Shown here piece by piece: positions 15,273 to 24,341 of a stretch of 64,000 nt of DNA. The stretch's first letter is position 1; each line of letters starts with the position of its first letter. The notes under the pieces are model-generated. The model ran no database searches. It worked only from the letters and a program-made list of their open reading frames with translations, and had not been told where the DNA came from. A program made the translations under genes and the position numbers. This DNA is from Actinomadura rayongensis (lineage in GTDB: Bacteria > Actinomycetota > Actinomycetes > Streptosporangiales > Streptosporangiaceae): assembly GCF_009831215.1 (NCBI RefSeq), contig NZ_WUTW01000012.1, positions 1 to 64,000 on the forward strand, read 5' to 3'.

Positions 15273-15863
15273 TCAGCCGGGGGCGTCGGGGACGAGCGTC
15301 GGCAGCGCCGCGCGCAGCGCCGCGAGGGCGGTGGTCGTCCCGGCCGTGCGGTCCAGGACGAGCGCGCCCTCGATCGCGGCGAGCAGCAGGTGGGCGAGCC
15401 CGGCGGCGCGGTCCTCGGCGTGGCCCTCGCGGACGAGCGCCGCCTGGATCGTCGTGCCCCACGACCCGAACTGCCGGATCGCCTCGTCCCGGATCGTCCG
15501 GCCCGCGATCGGCGACTCGACCGCCAGCATCGCGATCGGGCAGCCCTCCAGGCCGTCGCTGGCCGCCATCGACTCCATGAGGATCTCGATCGTCCGGTCG
15601 ATCCCGCCGCGGGTGCCGAGCGCCGCGACGTCCGCCGCGATGCGGTCGCCGATCCGCTCGCCCTCGCGGCGGACGACCTCGGCGGCGACCTCGCGCTTGC
15701 CGCCGGGGAAGTGGTGGTAGAGCGACCCGACGACCGTGCCGCTCTCGTCCAGGAGCTGCTTCACGCCGGTCGCGGCGTAGCCCTGCCGCATGAACAGCTC
15801 GCCCGCGGTGCGGAGCAGGCTCTCCCGGGCGTCGTGATCGGCGCGCCGGTCCGTGTCGGCCAT
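15273..15863 (-). CDS. TetR family transcriptional regulator
   Basis: A 196-residue TetR repressor with the N-terminal HTH at about residues 13-60 (LLRTAGELFMRQGYAATGVKQLLDES, then GSLYHHFPGGKREV). The C-terminal half looks like the LmrA/YxaF group (TetR_C_33-like, with the GCPIAMLAVE segment). It is convergent with the lipoprotein gene (three bases apart) and divergent from the F420-type oxidoreductase gene, its most likely target. No clear operator was recognised in the 89-base divergent gap. Confidence 0.88.
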   Translation of the reverse strand: MADTDRRADHDARESLLRTAGELFMRQGYAATGVKQLLDESGTVVGSLYHHFPGGKREVAAEVVRREGERIGDRIAADVAALGTRGGIDRTIEILMESMAASDGLEGCPIAMLAVESPIAGRTIRDEAIRQFGSWGTTIQAALVREGHAEDRAAGLAHLLLAAIEGALVLDRTAGTTTALAALRAALPTLVPDAPG

Positions 15864-15952
15864 CGTGGCACCCCTTCCCGGACGCCGATTGTAGGGCGGC
15901 CGGCGGGCCGCGCCGGGCGCCGGTCTACGATCGCCCGAACAGAGGGGGAGCC

Positions 15953-16429
15953 ATGTCGCGACGCGACCAGATCCGCATGACCGACGACGAACTGGACGCG
16001 TTCCTGCACGCGTCGCGGACCGTCACGTGCGCCACGCTCGGGCCGAACGGCCGGCCGCACCTGGTTCCGCTGTGGTTCGTCCCGCTCGACGGCGCCGTCG
16101 CGTGCTGGACCTACCGCCGGTCGCAGAAGGTCGCCAACCTGCGCCGCGCGCCGCAGGCGACCCTCCAGTTCGAGGACGGGACGGACTACGCCGAGCTGCG
16201 CGGCGCGACGATGGAGTGCGACGCCGAGGTGCTGGACGACGCGGCCCGGACCGTCGAGATCGGCCTCGCGCTGACGGCCCGGTACGCGCTGGACGGTGGC
16301 TCGGCCGCGCAGGTGCCGGCGGAGCTGGCCGAGTTCGTCCGGGGGCAGGCGGAGAAGCGGGTCGCGCTTCTCTTCCGGCCCACGCGGACGGTCACGTGGG
16401 ACCACCGCAAGCTCGGTGGAGCCTACTGA
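15953..16429 (+). CDS. PPOX-class F420-dependent oxidoreductase
   Basis: A 158-residue split-barrel flavin/deazaflavin-binding protein of the pyridoxamine-5-phosphate-oxidase-like superfamily. Typical features are the RTVTCATLGPNGRPHLVPLWF strand pair at the start, the KVANLRRAPQATLQFEDG stretch in the middle and a basic C-terminal tail (VTWDHRKLGGAY). Many actinobacterial members use coenzyme F420, which is an inference here. It stands alone, divergent from a TetR gene and five bases from the convergent cupin gene. Confidence 0.8.
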   Translation: MSRRDQIRMTDDELDAFLHASRTVTCATLGPNGRPHLVPLWFVPLDGAVACWTYRRSQKVANLRRAPQATLQFEDGTDYAELRGATMECDAEVLDDAARTVEIGLALTARYALDGGSAAQVPAELAEFVRGQAEKRVALLFRPTRTVTWDHRKLGGAY

Positions 16430-16434
16430 TCCGG

Positions 16435-16800
16435 TTATTGCGCGACGGCTCCGGCGTCAGTGCGGCCGTAGTCGTCGTCCAGGCGCTCGATGTCGTCTTC
16501 ACCGAAGTACGTCCCGGTCTGCACCTCCACGAACACGGCCGGGACGTCGCCGTGGTTGGCGGCGCGGTGCGCGCTGCCCGCCGGGACGTCCACCGACTGG
16601 CCCGGCAGCAGGACGGCCTCGGCGCCCTCGATCGTCACGTGGAGCGTTCCGGCCAGGACGTACCAGTGCTCGGAGCGGTGCCGGTGGCGCTGGTAGGACA
16701 GGCGGCTGCCGGGGGCGACCTCGATGCGCTTGGTCTTGTGCGCGGGCGACTCGTCCACGACGGTGTAGCTGCCCCACGGGCGCGTCTCGGTGGTGGTCAT
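16435..16800 (-). CDS. Cupin protein, mannose-6-phosphate isomerase type II-like
   Basis: A 121-residue single-domain cupin close to the C-terminal domain of type II phosphomannose isomerase/GDP-mannose pyrophosphorylase. The start RPWGSYTVVDES, the metal-binding RHRHRSEHWYVLAGTL (His, His, Glu) and the second motif PAGSAHRAANHGD are clear. It could isomerise mannose-6-phosphate to fructose-6-phosphate. Its ATG overlaps the stop of the beta-mannosidase gene by four bases, so the pair is co-transcribed, which supports a role in mannose catabolism. Confidence 0.82.
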   Translation of the reverse strand: MTTTETRPWGSYTVVDESPAHKTKRIEVAPGSRLSYQRHRHRSEHWYVLAGTLHVTIEGAEAVLLPGQSVDVPAGSAHRAANHGDVPAVFVEVQTGTYFGEDDIERLDDDYGRTDAGAVAQ

Positions 16801-19373
16801 GCGGTTCCCCTCCCAGTGGTGCCAAAGGTCGCGACGCGCAGCGCCGCGGGGTCGAAGCCGTCCGGCAGGCCCTCGGCGCGGACGCCGACGCGCTCGCCGT
16901 CGCGCAGATCAAGATAGTTGCGGCCGAAGACCGCTCCGGGCGCGGGCGGCACGATCCGCGCGAGGTAGCTGTACCCGGTGGAGGTCAAGGTGAGGTCGGC
17001 GCGGCCGTCAACGTTCGGTCCGGACGTCAGCTCGACGCGCCCGGCGGCGAGCGGCAGGTCCTTGACCGGGGCGAAGAACAGCCGGTTGGGCTCGGTCGCG
17101 CCGTCCGCGTCCGACACCCAGGCGTAGCGGTCGGGTCCGGGCGCGTAGGTCTGCGGCGCGGCGGACCAGACGGGCCGGGACGCGCCCGCCCGCGCGACGG
17201 CGGCCACGCGCTCGTCGATCACGTGCTCTCCCGCGAACGTCGCGACCTCCACGCGCAGGTCGAGGGGGACGTCGCGGCGCCCGCTGTTGGTGACCCAGAG
17301 TTCGAGGCGTCCGTCGTCGGCGCGGACGAAGCTCGTCAGGACGGTCCGGTACGCGCGCTGCGCGAAGTGGAACCCGGCCTTGGGGATCAGGTCGTGGTCC
17401 ACGACCGACCAGGACAGGCCCGGCCACGGGTCGTTGAACTGCCACAGCAGCGTGCCCGAACAGTGCGGCTGGCGGCGGCGGTAGTGCTCGATCCCGAACT
17501 TCAGGCCCTCCGCCTGGCACGCCATCGAGAAGTCGGCGTACTGCTCCAGGTCGGCGGGCAGGCCGGTCTCGGCGAACATCAGGTCGTCGCCCTTGTTCTT
17601 GGGGACGTCCTTGTTGCGGTGGTCGAACTCGGGGCTGTGCGGCGCGAGCGAGCCGGGCGGCGTCCAGCGGCGCAGCGTGCCGAGGTCGGGCGCGGCGTGC
17701 AGGCCGAACTCGCTGATGAACTTGCCGCGGTCGTGGCGGTAGCGGGCGAAGTGGACGGCCGCGCCGCGGCCGGGGAACGCGGCGGGGCCGCCCGCGCCGA
17801 CGTCGACGCCGTGCCAGACCTCCCAGGCGTGCCGGTCGCCGTCCGCGACGCCGTTCGTCCCGGCCGGGTCGGAGTCGGCCCACGGGCTGCCCGGCCAGTA
17901 CGGCACCTCCGGGGAGCGGCGTTCGACGGCGGCGGGCAGCAGGTCGTGGAAGAACGACCAGCCCCAGTCGCCCGGCTCCAGGTTCCCGTGGACGAACCCG
18001 TGGATCGCGTGGACCTCGTTGTTGCCCGCCCACAGCGCCAGGCACGCGCGGTTGCGCAGCCGCCGGACCTGGTGGTCGGCCTCGCGAGCGACCTCGGCGC
18101 GCAGTTCGGGGTCGTCGCTCGGGTAGTCGACGCAGGCGAACATGAAGTCCTGCCAGACGAGCACGCCGGGGTCGTCGCAGGCGCGGTAGAACGCGTCCTG
18201 CTCGTAGATCCCGCCGCCCCAGACGCGCAGCATCGTCATCTCGCCGCGCCGGGCCGTCGCGACCAGGGACCGGACGGTCGCGGGCTCGACCGAGCCGGTC
18301 AGCATGCTCGCCGGGACCCAGTTGGCGCCGCGCGCGAAGATCGGGACGCCGTTGAGGACGAACCGGAACAGCCGGCCGCCCGCGTCGTCGGGCGAGCGGT
18401 CCAGGGCGATGGTGCGCAGGCCGACGCGGTCCTCGGAACGGTCCAGGACCGTCCCGTCCGGCGCGGTCAGCGCGATGGACACCGCGTAGAGCGGCTGGTC
18501 GCCGAGGTCGTGCGTCCACCACAGGTGCGCGTCGGCGAGGGAGATGACGGTTCCGCCGCGTCCGGACGGGCCGAGCGGAATGCCGGCGGCGTGCTCGCGC
18601 CCGTCCGGCGCGGTGAGGACGACGTCGGCGCGCAGCTCGCCCGCGACGGCGAACGCGTCGGCCTCCACGTCGATCGCGACCTCGGCGGTGCGCGCGGCGG
18701 CGTCCGCCGCGACCGCCCGGACGTGGTGCCCGGCGAGGACGGCGGCGCGCTCGCGGCGCAGCTCGACCGGGCCGGTGATCCCGACGGACGGGACGCGCGG
18801 CGCGAAGTCCCAGCCCCAGGAGAACGCGGCCTTGCGGCGCAGCGTGAACGCCGGGTCCGTCGACAGGACGCCCGGCGGCGGCGCGTCGCCCGGGGCGAGG
18901 AGCTTGCGCGTCCGGGCGATCGCGTCGGCCACCCCGGCGGGCGCGGTCAGGCCCGCCAGCGGCGGAGCGAACCGGACGAGCAGGACGTTGCGCTCGCGGA
19001 CATGGCTGGTGACGTCGAAGACGCCCGGGCGGAACTGCGACGCGTGCGTCCCGACAAGGACGCCGTTGAGCCAGACCGACGCGACGGTGTCGAGCCCGGA
19101 GCAGACGAGGCGCAGCCGCTCGTCCCACTCCAGCTCGCCGGGGCCGTCGAAGACCGTCCGGTACCACCACGTCGCGTCCTCGACCCAGCGCACCGACCGC
19201 TCGTTGTCCCCGAAGTAGGGATGGCCGATCAGCCCGGCGTCGAGCAGGCTCTCGTGGACGCCGCCGGGCACGCGGGCGGGCCGCCAGGTCGTCCCGGCGG
19301 CGAGCGCGGCGGGCGTCGCGGCGGCGTCGGCGGCCAGCTCGAACGGGCCGAGCGGGCGGGCGGTGCTGGTCAT
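16797..19373 (-). CDS. Beta-mannosidase (glycoside hydrolase family 2)
   Basis: An 858-residue cytoplasmic GH2 enzyme releasing mannose from beta-mannosides. The order is N-terminal sugar-binding domain (VPGGVHESLLDAGLI, WWYRTVFDG), immunoglobulin-like domain, TIM barrel with the acid/base Glu in WAGNNEVHAI (about residue 450) and the nucleophile Glu in KFISEFGLHA (about 540), then beta-sandwich domains. The length and the WEVWHG segment are typical of beta-mannosidase rather than beta-galactosidase. The ATG at 19373 is chosen because the TetR-type operator lies just upstream; a longer reading would cover it. No signal peptide. First gene of a two-gene unit with the cupin. Confidence 0.9.
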   Translation of the reverse strand: MTSTARPLGPFELAADAAATPAALAAGTTWRPARVPGGVHESLLDAGLIGHPYFGDNERSVRWVEDATWWYRTVFDGPGELEWDERLRLVCSGLDTVASVWLNGVLVGTHASQFRPGVFDVTSHVRERNVLLVRFAPPLAGLTAPAGVADAIARTRKLLAPGDAPPPGVLSTDPAFTLRRKAAFSWGWDFAPRVPSVGITGPVELRRERAAVLAGHHVRAVAADAAARTAEVAIDVEADAFAVAGELRADVVLTAPDGREHAAGIPLGPSGRGGTVISLADAHLWWTHDLGDQPLYAVSIALTAPDGTVLDRSEDRVGLRTIALDRSPDDAGGRLFRFVLNGVPIFARGANWVPASMLTGSVEPATVRSLVATARRGEMTMLRVWGGGIYEQDAFYRACDDPGVLVWQDFMFACVDYPSDDPELRAEVAREADHQVRRLRNRACLALWAGNNEVHAIHGFVHGNLEPGDWGWSFFHDLLPAAVERRSPEVPYWPGSPWADSDPAGTNGVADGDRHAWEVWHGVDVGAGGPAAFPGRGAAVHFARYRHDRGKFISEFGLHAAPDLGTLRRWTPPGSLAPHSPEFDHRNKDVPKNKGDDLMFAETGLPADLEQYADFSMACQAEGLKFGIEHYRRRQPHCSGTLLWQFNDPWPGLSWSVVDHDLIPKAGFHFAQRAYRTVLTSFVRADDGRLELWVTNSGRRDVPLDLRVEVATFAGEHVIDERVAAVARAGASRPVWSAAPQTYAPGPDRYAWVSDADGATEPNRLFFAPVKDLPLAAGRVELTSGPNVDGRADLTLTSTGYSYLARIVPPAPGAVFGRNYLDLRDGERVGVRAEGLPDGFDPAALRVATFGTTGRGTA

Positions 19374-19416
19374 GTCGGTCCTTTCGGGGCGCCGGGCGGT
19401 CCCCACCCTAGAGACC

Positions 19417-19439
19417 AAAACCGAGTGTCGCTAGGTTTT
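19417..19439. promoter_or_regulatory. TetR-type operator A in the mannosidase/tetR divergent region
   Basis: An interrupted palindrome: AAAACCGAG, five bases, CTAGGTTTT. It is one of two sites of identical design flanking the tetR gene (the other at 20023-20045) and sits in the 90-base divergent gap, where it can cover both promoters. Confidence 0.7.
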
Positions 19440-19463
19440 AGCGCCCCGCGATAGGTTGCGGCC

Positions 19464-20015
19464 ATGGCCACCAAGTCGCAGCGCGGCCCGTACTCCAAGG
19501 GCGTCGCGCGCCGCGCGGAGATCCTCCGGGTCGCGCTGGAGGCGTACCAGACCTCGGGCCGGCAGGGTCCGTCGCTGCGGTCGATCGCGGCGGCGGCCGG
19601 GCTGACCGAGGCGGGCGTCCTGCACTACTTCGGCAGCAAGGACGAGCTGCTGGTCGAGGTCCTCGTCGCGCGCGACCGCGAGTACGCCGCCGCCCACGAC
19701 CTCACGACGCTGGACGGCATCTGGTCGGCCCTCGCCCACACCACCCGGACGCCCGGCCTCATCAAGCTGTTCGTGGACATGACGGCCGCGGCGGCCGACC
19801 CGGCCCACCCCGCGCACGCGTTCATGCGCCGCCGCACCCGCGCCCTCCTCGGCCTGATCGAGAACATCACCGGTCCGGGGCACGCGTGGCAGGGGCGGAT
19901 CCTGCTCGCCGCCGCCGAGGGGCTGCAGATCCAGTGGCTGCGCGACCCGTCCACCGACATCGTCGGCGACCTGCGGCGCCTCGCCGCCGGGCTCGGGCTC
20001 CCGGTGGACGACTGA
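19464..20015 (+). CDS. TetR family regulator of the mannoside genes
   Basis: A 183-residue TetR repressor. HTH at about residues 20-60 (SLRSIAAAAGLTEAGVLHYFGSKDELLVEVL); the C-terminal ligand domain includes FVDMTAAAADPAHPAHAFMRRR and a conserved GLQIQWLRDPSTDIV. It is divergent from the beta-mannosidase/cupin pair and followed by a ROK kinase gene. Palindromes of the same sequence lie on both sides of it, so it most likely represses all three promoters and itself, responding to a sugar-derived ligand (inferred). Confidence 0.9.
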   Translation: MATKSQRGPYSKGVARRAEILRVALEAYQTSGRQGPSLRSIAAAAGLTEAGVLHYFGSKDELLVEVLVARDREYAAAHDLTTLDGIWSALAHTTRTPGLIKLFVDMTAAAADPAHPAHAFMRRRTRALLGLIENITGPGHAWQGRILLAAAEGLQIQWLRDPSTDIVGDLRRLAAGLGLPVDD

Positions 20016-20022
20016 CGGGCCC

Positions 20023-20045
20023 AAAACCGAGGGCCGCCCGGTTTT
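20023..20045. promoter_or_regulatory. TetR-type operator B upstream of the ROK kinase
   Basis: AAAACCGAG, five bases, CCCGGTTTT: the left half is identical to operator A and the right half differs at two positions, with the same spacing. It stands eight bases after the tetR stop and about 60 bases before the kinase start. Confidence 0.7.
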
Positions 20046-20106
20046 GCCGGGAACGTCCGAGGTCGGCTAGGTTCCGTGGCCGGACCCCGAGCGGCAGAGG
20101 TGAGCG

Positions 20107-20964
20107 GTGACCGGAATCCCGGTGCTGGAGATCGGCGGCACGCACGTGTGCGCCGCCGTGGTCGACGGGCGGCAGATCGTTGGAACGATCCAGAAGCGTC
20201 CGCTCCGCGCCGACGGCACCGCCGAGGAGTTCCTGGCGGCCGTCGCCGGCGCCGCCGCGCCGCTCGCCGCCGACCCCGCCGCGACCTGGGGCGTCGCGAT
20301 CCCCGACCCGTTCGACTACGCGCGCGGCATCGCGCTGTTCGAGGGCGTCGGCAAGTTCGAGGCGCTGCGCGGGCTGGACGTCGGCGCCGCGCTCGGCGCG
20401 CGGATCGGCGCCGCCGGGTTCGCCTTCCTCAACGACGCCGACGCGTTCGCGCTCGGCGAGTGGGCCTACGGCGCCGCCCACGGGACGCGCCGGTGCGTCG
20501 GCGTGACGCTCGGCACCGGCGTCGGCTCCGGCTGGATCGTGGACGGACGGGCCGTGACCGAGGGGCCGGGCGTCCCGCCGGACGGCAAGGTCCACCGCCT
20601 CACCGTCGATGGGACGCCGCTGGAGGACCGCATGTCGCGCCGCGCGATCCGGGCGGCCCACCGGGCGGCGGGCGGCGACCCCGGCGCGGACGTCGCGGAC
20701 ATCGCCGCCGCCGCCCGCGCCGGGGACGCCGCCGCGACGGCCGTCCTGCGCGCGGCCCTCGGCGCGCTCGGCGCCGCCCTCGGCCCGTGCCTGCGGGCGT
20801 TCGGCGCCGAACTGCTCGTCGTCGGCGGCTCGATGACGGGCTCCTGGGACCTGTTCGAGCCGTGGTTCCGCGCCGCCGCGCCGGACCTGCCGCCGGTCGC
20901 GGTCGCCGCCGACGCGACCGCGTCCGCGCTGGCGGGCGCGGCGCGGCACGCGCGAGCGGGCTAG
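20107..20964 (+). CDS. ROK family sugar kinase
   Basis: A 285-residue ASKHA-fold kinase. ATP phosphate motif EIGGTHVCAAVVDG (about residues 5-18), catalytic Asp region FLNDADAFALGEW (about 110), second phosphate loop GVTLGTGVGSGWIVDG (about 135-150), adenosine motif VVGGSMTGSW. The cysteine zinc motif of many ROK proteins is absent, which puts it nearer to the polyphosphate/ATP glucokinase-like subgroup. The GTG start follows GAGGTGAG. It is controlled by operator B, so it probably phosphorylates the mannose or related sugar set free by the neighbouring mannosidase (inference). It is convergent with the monooxygenase operon with a four-base overlap. Confidence 0.82.
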   Translation: MTGIPVLEIGGTHVCAAVVDGRQIVGTIQKRPLRADGTAEEFLAAVAGAAAPLAADPAATWGVAIPDPFDYARGIALFEGVGKFEALRGLDVGAALGARIGAAGFAFLNDADAFALGEWAYGAAHGTRRCVGVTLGTGVGSGWIVDGRAVTEGPGVPPDGKVHRLTVDGTPLEDRMSRRAIRAAHRAAGGDPGADVADIAAAARAGDAAATAVLRAALGALGAALGPCLRAFGAELLVVGGSMTGSWDLFEPWFRAAAPDLPPVAVAADATASALAGAARHARAG

Positions 20965-22079
20965 CCCCAGGCCGCCGCGAGCAGTTCGTAGGAGCGGACG
21001 CGGGCGGCGTGGTCGTGGGTGATCGTCGTGATGAGCAGCTCGTCGGCGCCCGTCGCGCGCCGCAGCGTCTCCAGTCCGGCCGCGACCGTCTCGGGCGACC
21101 CGACGAACTGGGTGTCCACCCGGTCGGCGACGAGCGCGCGGTCCTCGTCGGTCCATTCGTGGGCGGCGGCGTCGGCCTCGGTCGGGTACGGGATCGCGGC
21201 GAGGCTCGTGCGGATGCTGCGCACCCACAGCCCGTACGGCGAGGCGAGGACGCGGGCCTCCTCGTCGGTCGGGGCGGCGACGACGTCGGCCGAGACGACG
21301 ACGTAGGGCTCGTCCAGGACGTCCGACGGCTTGAACGCGGCCCGGTACGCCTCGACGGCCTCCACCACGTTCGCCGGGCTGACGTGGTAGTTCGCCGCGA
21401 ACGGCAGGCCGCGCTCCCCCGCGACCCGCGCGCTCTCCCCGCCGCTGCTGCCGAGGATCCAGAGCGCGAGGTCCGCGTCCTTCCCCGGGACGGCCTGCGC
21501 GCGGTGCCCGTCCACCGACTCGTAGGCGCCGGTCAGGAGCCGGACGATGTCGTCCACCACGTCGGCGAAGTCCGGGGACTCCGCGCCCGGCTGCTGGAGC
21601 AGCGTCGTCAGCAGCGCGAACCCGGCCGACTTGGCGAGCAGCGGGCCGAAGTCGTACGGCTTGGGCAGGAGCAGGCCGTCCACGACGCGCGCCTCGCGCG
21701 GCGGCGGCGGGTTGTCGGCGCGCCGCAGCGCCTCGGCCCGGCGCTGCCCGGAGCGGCCGAGGCCGAGGTCGATGCGGCCGGGGTACAGGGCGTCGAGGGT
21801 GGCGAACTGCTCGGCGACGGCGAGCGGCGTCCAGTGCCCGGTCTGCACCGCGCCGGACCCGACGCGCAGCCGGGACGTCGCGGCGGCGACCGCGCCGATG
21901 AGCACCTGCGGCGCGGAGCTGGCGACGCCGGGCGCGAGGTGGTGCTCGGCGAGCCAGTACCGGCGGTACCCGGCGGCCTCGGTGCGCCGGGCGAGGTCGA
22001 GCGTGTTGCGGACGGCCTGCGGCGCGGTGCCGCCCGCCGGGATCGGGACGAGGTCGAGGACGGACAGCGGAACGGTCAT
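20961..22079 (-). CDS. Luciferase-like flavin-dependent oxidoreductase (MsnO8-like)
   Basis: A 372-residue LLM-class TIM-barrel monooxygenase using reduced FMN. Start LSVLDLVPIPAGG, the WLAEHHLAPGVASSAP strand, RLRVGSGAV, and LYPGRIDLGLGRSGQ are typical of the single-component group exemplified by MsnO8. It is the last of four LLM genes in the operon; its ATG overlaps the preceding gene by four bases. Together with the ABC importer it likely oxidises an imported sulfur- or nitrogen-containing compound (inferred). The start at 22079 is set by the coupling; longer readings are shadows. Confidence 0.85.
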   Translation of the reverse strand: MTVPLSVLDLVPIPAGGTAPQAVRNTLDLARRTEAAGYRRYWLAEHHLAPGVASSAPQVLIGAVAAATSRLRVGSGAVQTGHWTPLAVAEQFATLDALYPGRIDLGLGRSGQRRAEALRRADNPPPPREARVVDGLLLPKPYDFGPLLAKSAGFALLTTLLQQPGAESPDFADVVDDIVRLLTGAYESVDGHRAQAVPGKDADLALWILGSSGGESARVAGERGLPFAANYHVSPANVVEAVEAYRAAFKPSDVLDEPYVVVSADVVAAPTDEEARVLASPYGLWVRSIRTSLAAIPYPTEADAAAHEWTDEDRALVADRVDTQFVGSPETVAAGLETLRRATGADELLITTITHDHAARVRSYELLAAAWG

Positions 22080-23137
22080 GACGGCGACTCCACGGAGGGG
22101 GCGGGGAACGGACGGCTCGGGATCTCCTTGCGGAGCACGGGCGCGACGTCGCGCTGGAACAGCTCCAGCGACGCGCGGTGCAGGTGCGGGGGAAGCCCGT
22201 CGGCGTCGGCCTGGACGTGCATGACCTCGTGCCCGAACCGGTCGTGGTAGCGGTGGACCTTGTCGATGATCTGCTGGGGGCTGCCGACGAGGATCGAGCT
22301 GCGTTCGACGGCGTCCTCCAGCGTGGGGAAGACGGGCTCGATCCCGACGCGGCGGAACAGCGCGAGCCGCGCGTCGTACACCGGACGGTACGCGGCGAGG
22401 GCGTCCTGGGAGCGCTCGGCGACGTACAGCCCGGCGCTGCCCGCGCCGATGAGCGCCTGGTCGGGATCGTGGCCGTGGTGGGCGAGCCGTTCGCGGTAGT
22501 GGTCGATCAGCGCGGCGTACGGCTCGATGGGATTGGTGACGTTGGCGGAGAACAGCGGGTCGCCGTGGAGCGCGGCCAGCTCCACCGACTCCTCGCTGGT
22601 GGCGCTGCCGTGCCAGACGCGCGGGACCCGCAGCGGGCGCGGCAGGATCTCGGCGTCGGTCAGGGACGGCCGGTAACGGCCCGACCAGGTGACGCGGTCC
22701 TCGCGCCAGAGCCGCCGGAACAGCTCGTAGCCCTCGCGGTTGCGCTCCCACTGGTCGTCGGCGGTGACGTGGAACACCTGCGCCTGCGCGGCGCCGTTGC
22801 CCTTGCCGATCATGAGTTCGAGGCGTCCGCCCGCCAGGTGGTCCAGCGTGGCGTAGTCCTCGTAGGCGCGGACGGGGTCGAGCAGGCTCAGCGTCGTCAC
22901 GGCCGTGAACAGGCGGATCGTGGACGTCCGCGCCGCGATGTGGCTGAGCACGACGGGCGGCGCGGCCGACAGGAACGGCCGCTCGTGCCGCTCGCCGACG
23001 CCGAACCCGTCGAAGCCGAGCCGTTCGGCGAGGACGGCGTTGTCGACGACCTCGCGGAACCGTTCGGTGACGGGCTTGTAGCGTCCGGTCAGCGGATCGG
23101 GCGCGTGGACGATCAGGCTGATGGCGAGGAACTTCAT
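22076..23137 (-). CDS. Luciferase-like flavin-dependent monooxygenase (KE-type)
   Basis: A 353-residue LLM-class monooxygenase. GFDGFGVGERHERPFLSAAPP and LDHLAGGRLELMIGKGNGAAQ mark the flavin-binding barrel, and VWHGSATSEESVELAA the later phosphate-binding part. It resembles the putative FMN-dependent KE-type group (family recalled, function unassigned). It overlaps the following gene by four bases and lies 13 bases after the preceding LLM gene in the same operon. Confidence 0.82.
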   Translation of the reverse strand: MKFLAISLIVHAPDPLTGRYKPVTERFREVVDNAVLAERLGFDGFGVGERHERPFLSAAPPVVLSHIAARTSTIRLFTAVTTLSLLDPVRAYEDYATLDHLAGGRLELMIGKGNGAAQAQVFHVTADDQWERNREGYELFRRLWREDRVTWSGRYRPSLTDAEILPRPLRVPRVWHGSATSEESVELAALHGDPLFSANVTNPIEPYAALIDHYRERLAHHGHDPDQALIGAGSAGLYVAERSQDALAAYRPVYDARLALFRRVGIEPVFPTLEDAVERSSILVGSPQQIIDKVHRYHDRFGHEVMHVQADADGLPPHLHRASLELFQRDVAPVLRKEIPSRPFPAPSVESPS

Positions 23138-23150
23138 GCGCGCGCCCCCG

Positions 23151-24341
23151 TCATGGCGCCGCCGCGTACCGGTTGGCGGGCCGGGGCAGGCCGAAGCGGG
23201 CGCGCAGCGTGTCCTCGGCGTAGGCGTCGCGGAACGCGCCGCGCCGCCGCAGCTCGGGCACGAGCCCGTCGGCGATCGCGGTGAGGTCGTGCGGGAGGAC
23301 GCCCGGCCGCAGCCGGAACCCGGCGAGCCCGGCGGCGCTCCAGTCCAGGAGCAGGTCGGCGAGTTCGGCGGGCGTCCCGGCGAAGATCTCGGCGTCGGAG
23401 GCGAGCGGGTCGACGCGGTCCAGGCGGGCGAGCCGGGCCGCGGCGGCGCCGGGCTCGTCGTCCAGGAACACGACGAGGTCGCCGAGGACGGTGAGCGGGG
23501 CGCCGGTCCGTCCGGTCTCCGCCTCGGCCGCGCGGACCTCGGCGGTGATGGACGCGGCCTCGTCGCGCCCGTGCGGCGTCACGAACACGACGTCCGCGCC
23601 GCGCGCCGCGAACCGGTAGATCGGCGCGCTGTGGGCGAGGGCCGTGACGAGCGGCTGGCCCTGCGGCGGACGCGGCGTGATCGACGGCCCCCGGACGCTG
23701 AAGAACTCGCCCTCGAAGTCGATGTAGTGCAGTTTGTCGCGGTCCAGGAAGCGGCCGGTGGCGGCGTCGCGGATCTCGGCGTCGTCCTCCCAGCTGTCCC
23801 AGAGCCGCCGGACGACCTCGACGTGGTCGCCGGCCTCGGTGAGCAGCCCGGCCACGAACGCCTCGGCCTCGGGCGTGCCGAAGTCGGCGGGCGCCAGCTC
23901 GGGCAGGACGCGGCGGCCGAAGTGGGCGGCCTCGGCGGCGCGCGGGGAGATCTGCGGGCGCCAGCCCGCGCGGCCCCGGCTGACGAAGTCCAGCGACGCG
24001 ATCCCGATGCCGACGTGGAACGGCTCGGTGTGGGTGGTGCTGGTCGTCGGGACGATCCCGATGCGCGTCGTCGTGGGCGCGACGCGGGCGGCGATGAGCA
24101 CCGCGTCGAGCCGTCCGCGGACCTGGTCGGTGCGGTGGTCGAAGGCGAGCGGGACCGACGACTGGGGGCCGAGGCCGTCCTCCAGCGTGACGAGGTCGAG
24201 GGCGGCGCGCTCGGCCTCCCGCACGAGGTCGGTCCAGTAGCCGGCGGTGAAGACGTCGCCGGGACGGGCGCCGGGCTCGCGCCAGGACGCGGGGTGCCAG
24301 CCGGTGCCGTCCAGCGCGACGGCGAGGTGGAGGTGGGTCAC
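23151..24341 (-). CDS. Luciferase-like flavin-dependent monooxygenase
   Basis: A 396-residue LLM-class protein of the NtaA/SnaA-related branch, opening MTHLHLAVALDGTGWHPASW, with VREAERAALDLVTLEDGLG, FVSRGRAGWRPQISP and GQPLVTALAHSAPIYRFAAR. The central insertion between barrel strands 4 and 5 (VRRLWDSWEDDAEI... DKLHYIDFEGEFFSVRGP) is the feature of the NtaA/SsuD-like enzymes that act on sulfonates and aminopolycarboxylates. It overlaps its upstream neighbour by four bases (ATGA). The substrate is unknown. Confidence 0.85.
   Translation of the reverse strand: MTHLHLAVALDGTGWHPASWREPGARPGDVFTAGYWTDLVREAERAALDLVTLEDGLGPQSSVPLAFDHRTDQVRGRLDAVLIAARVAPTTTRIGIVPTTSTTHTEPFHVGIGIASLDFVSRGRAGWRPQISPRAAEAAHFGRRVLPELAPADFGTPEAEAFVAGLLTEAGDHVEVVRRLWDSWEDDAEIRDAATGRFLDRDKLHYIDFEGEFFSVRGPSITPRPPQGQPLVTALAHSAPIYRFAARGADVVFVTPHGRDEAASITAEVRAAEAETGRTGAPLTVLGDLVVFLDDEPGAAAARLARLDRVDPLASDAEIFAGTPAELADLLLDWSAAGLAGFRLRPGVLPHDLTAIADGLVPELRRRGAFRDAYAEDTLRARFGLPRPANRYAAAP

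Noticed and set aside
16296..19454. 1052-codon plus-strand open frame
   Set aside because: Antisense of the GH2 beta-mannosidase; no motif and no ribosome binding site.
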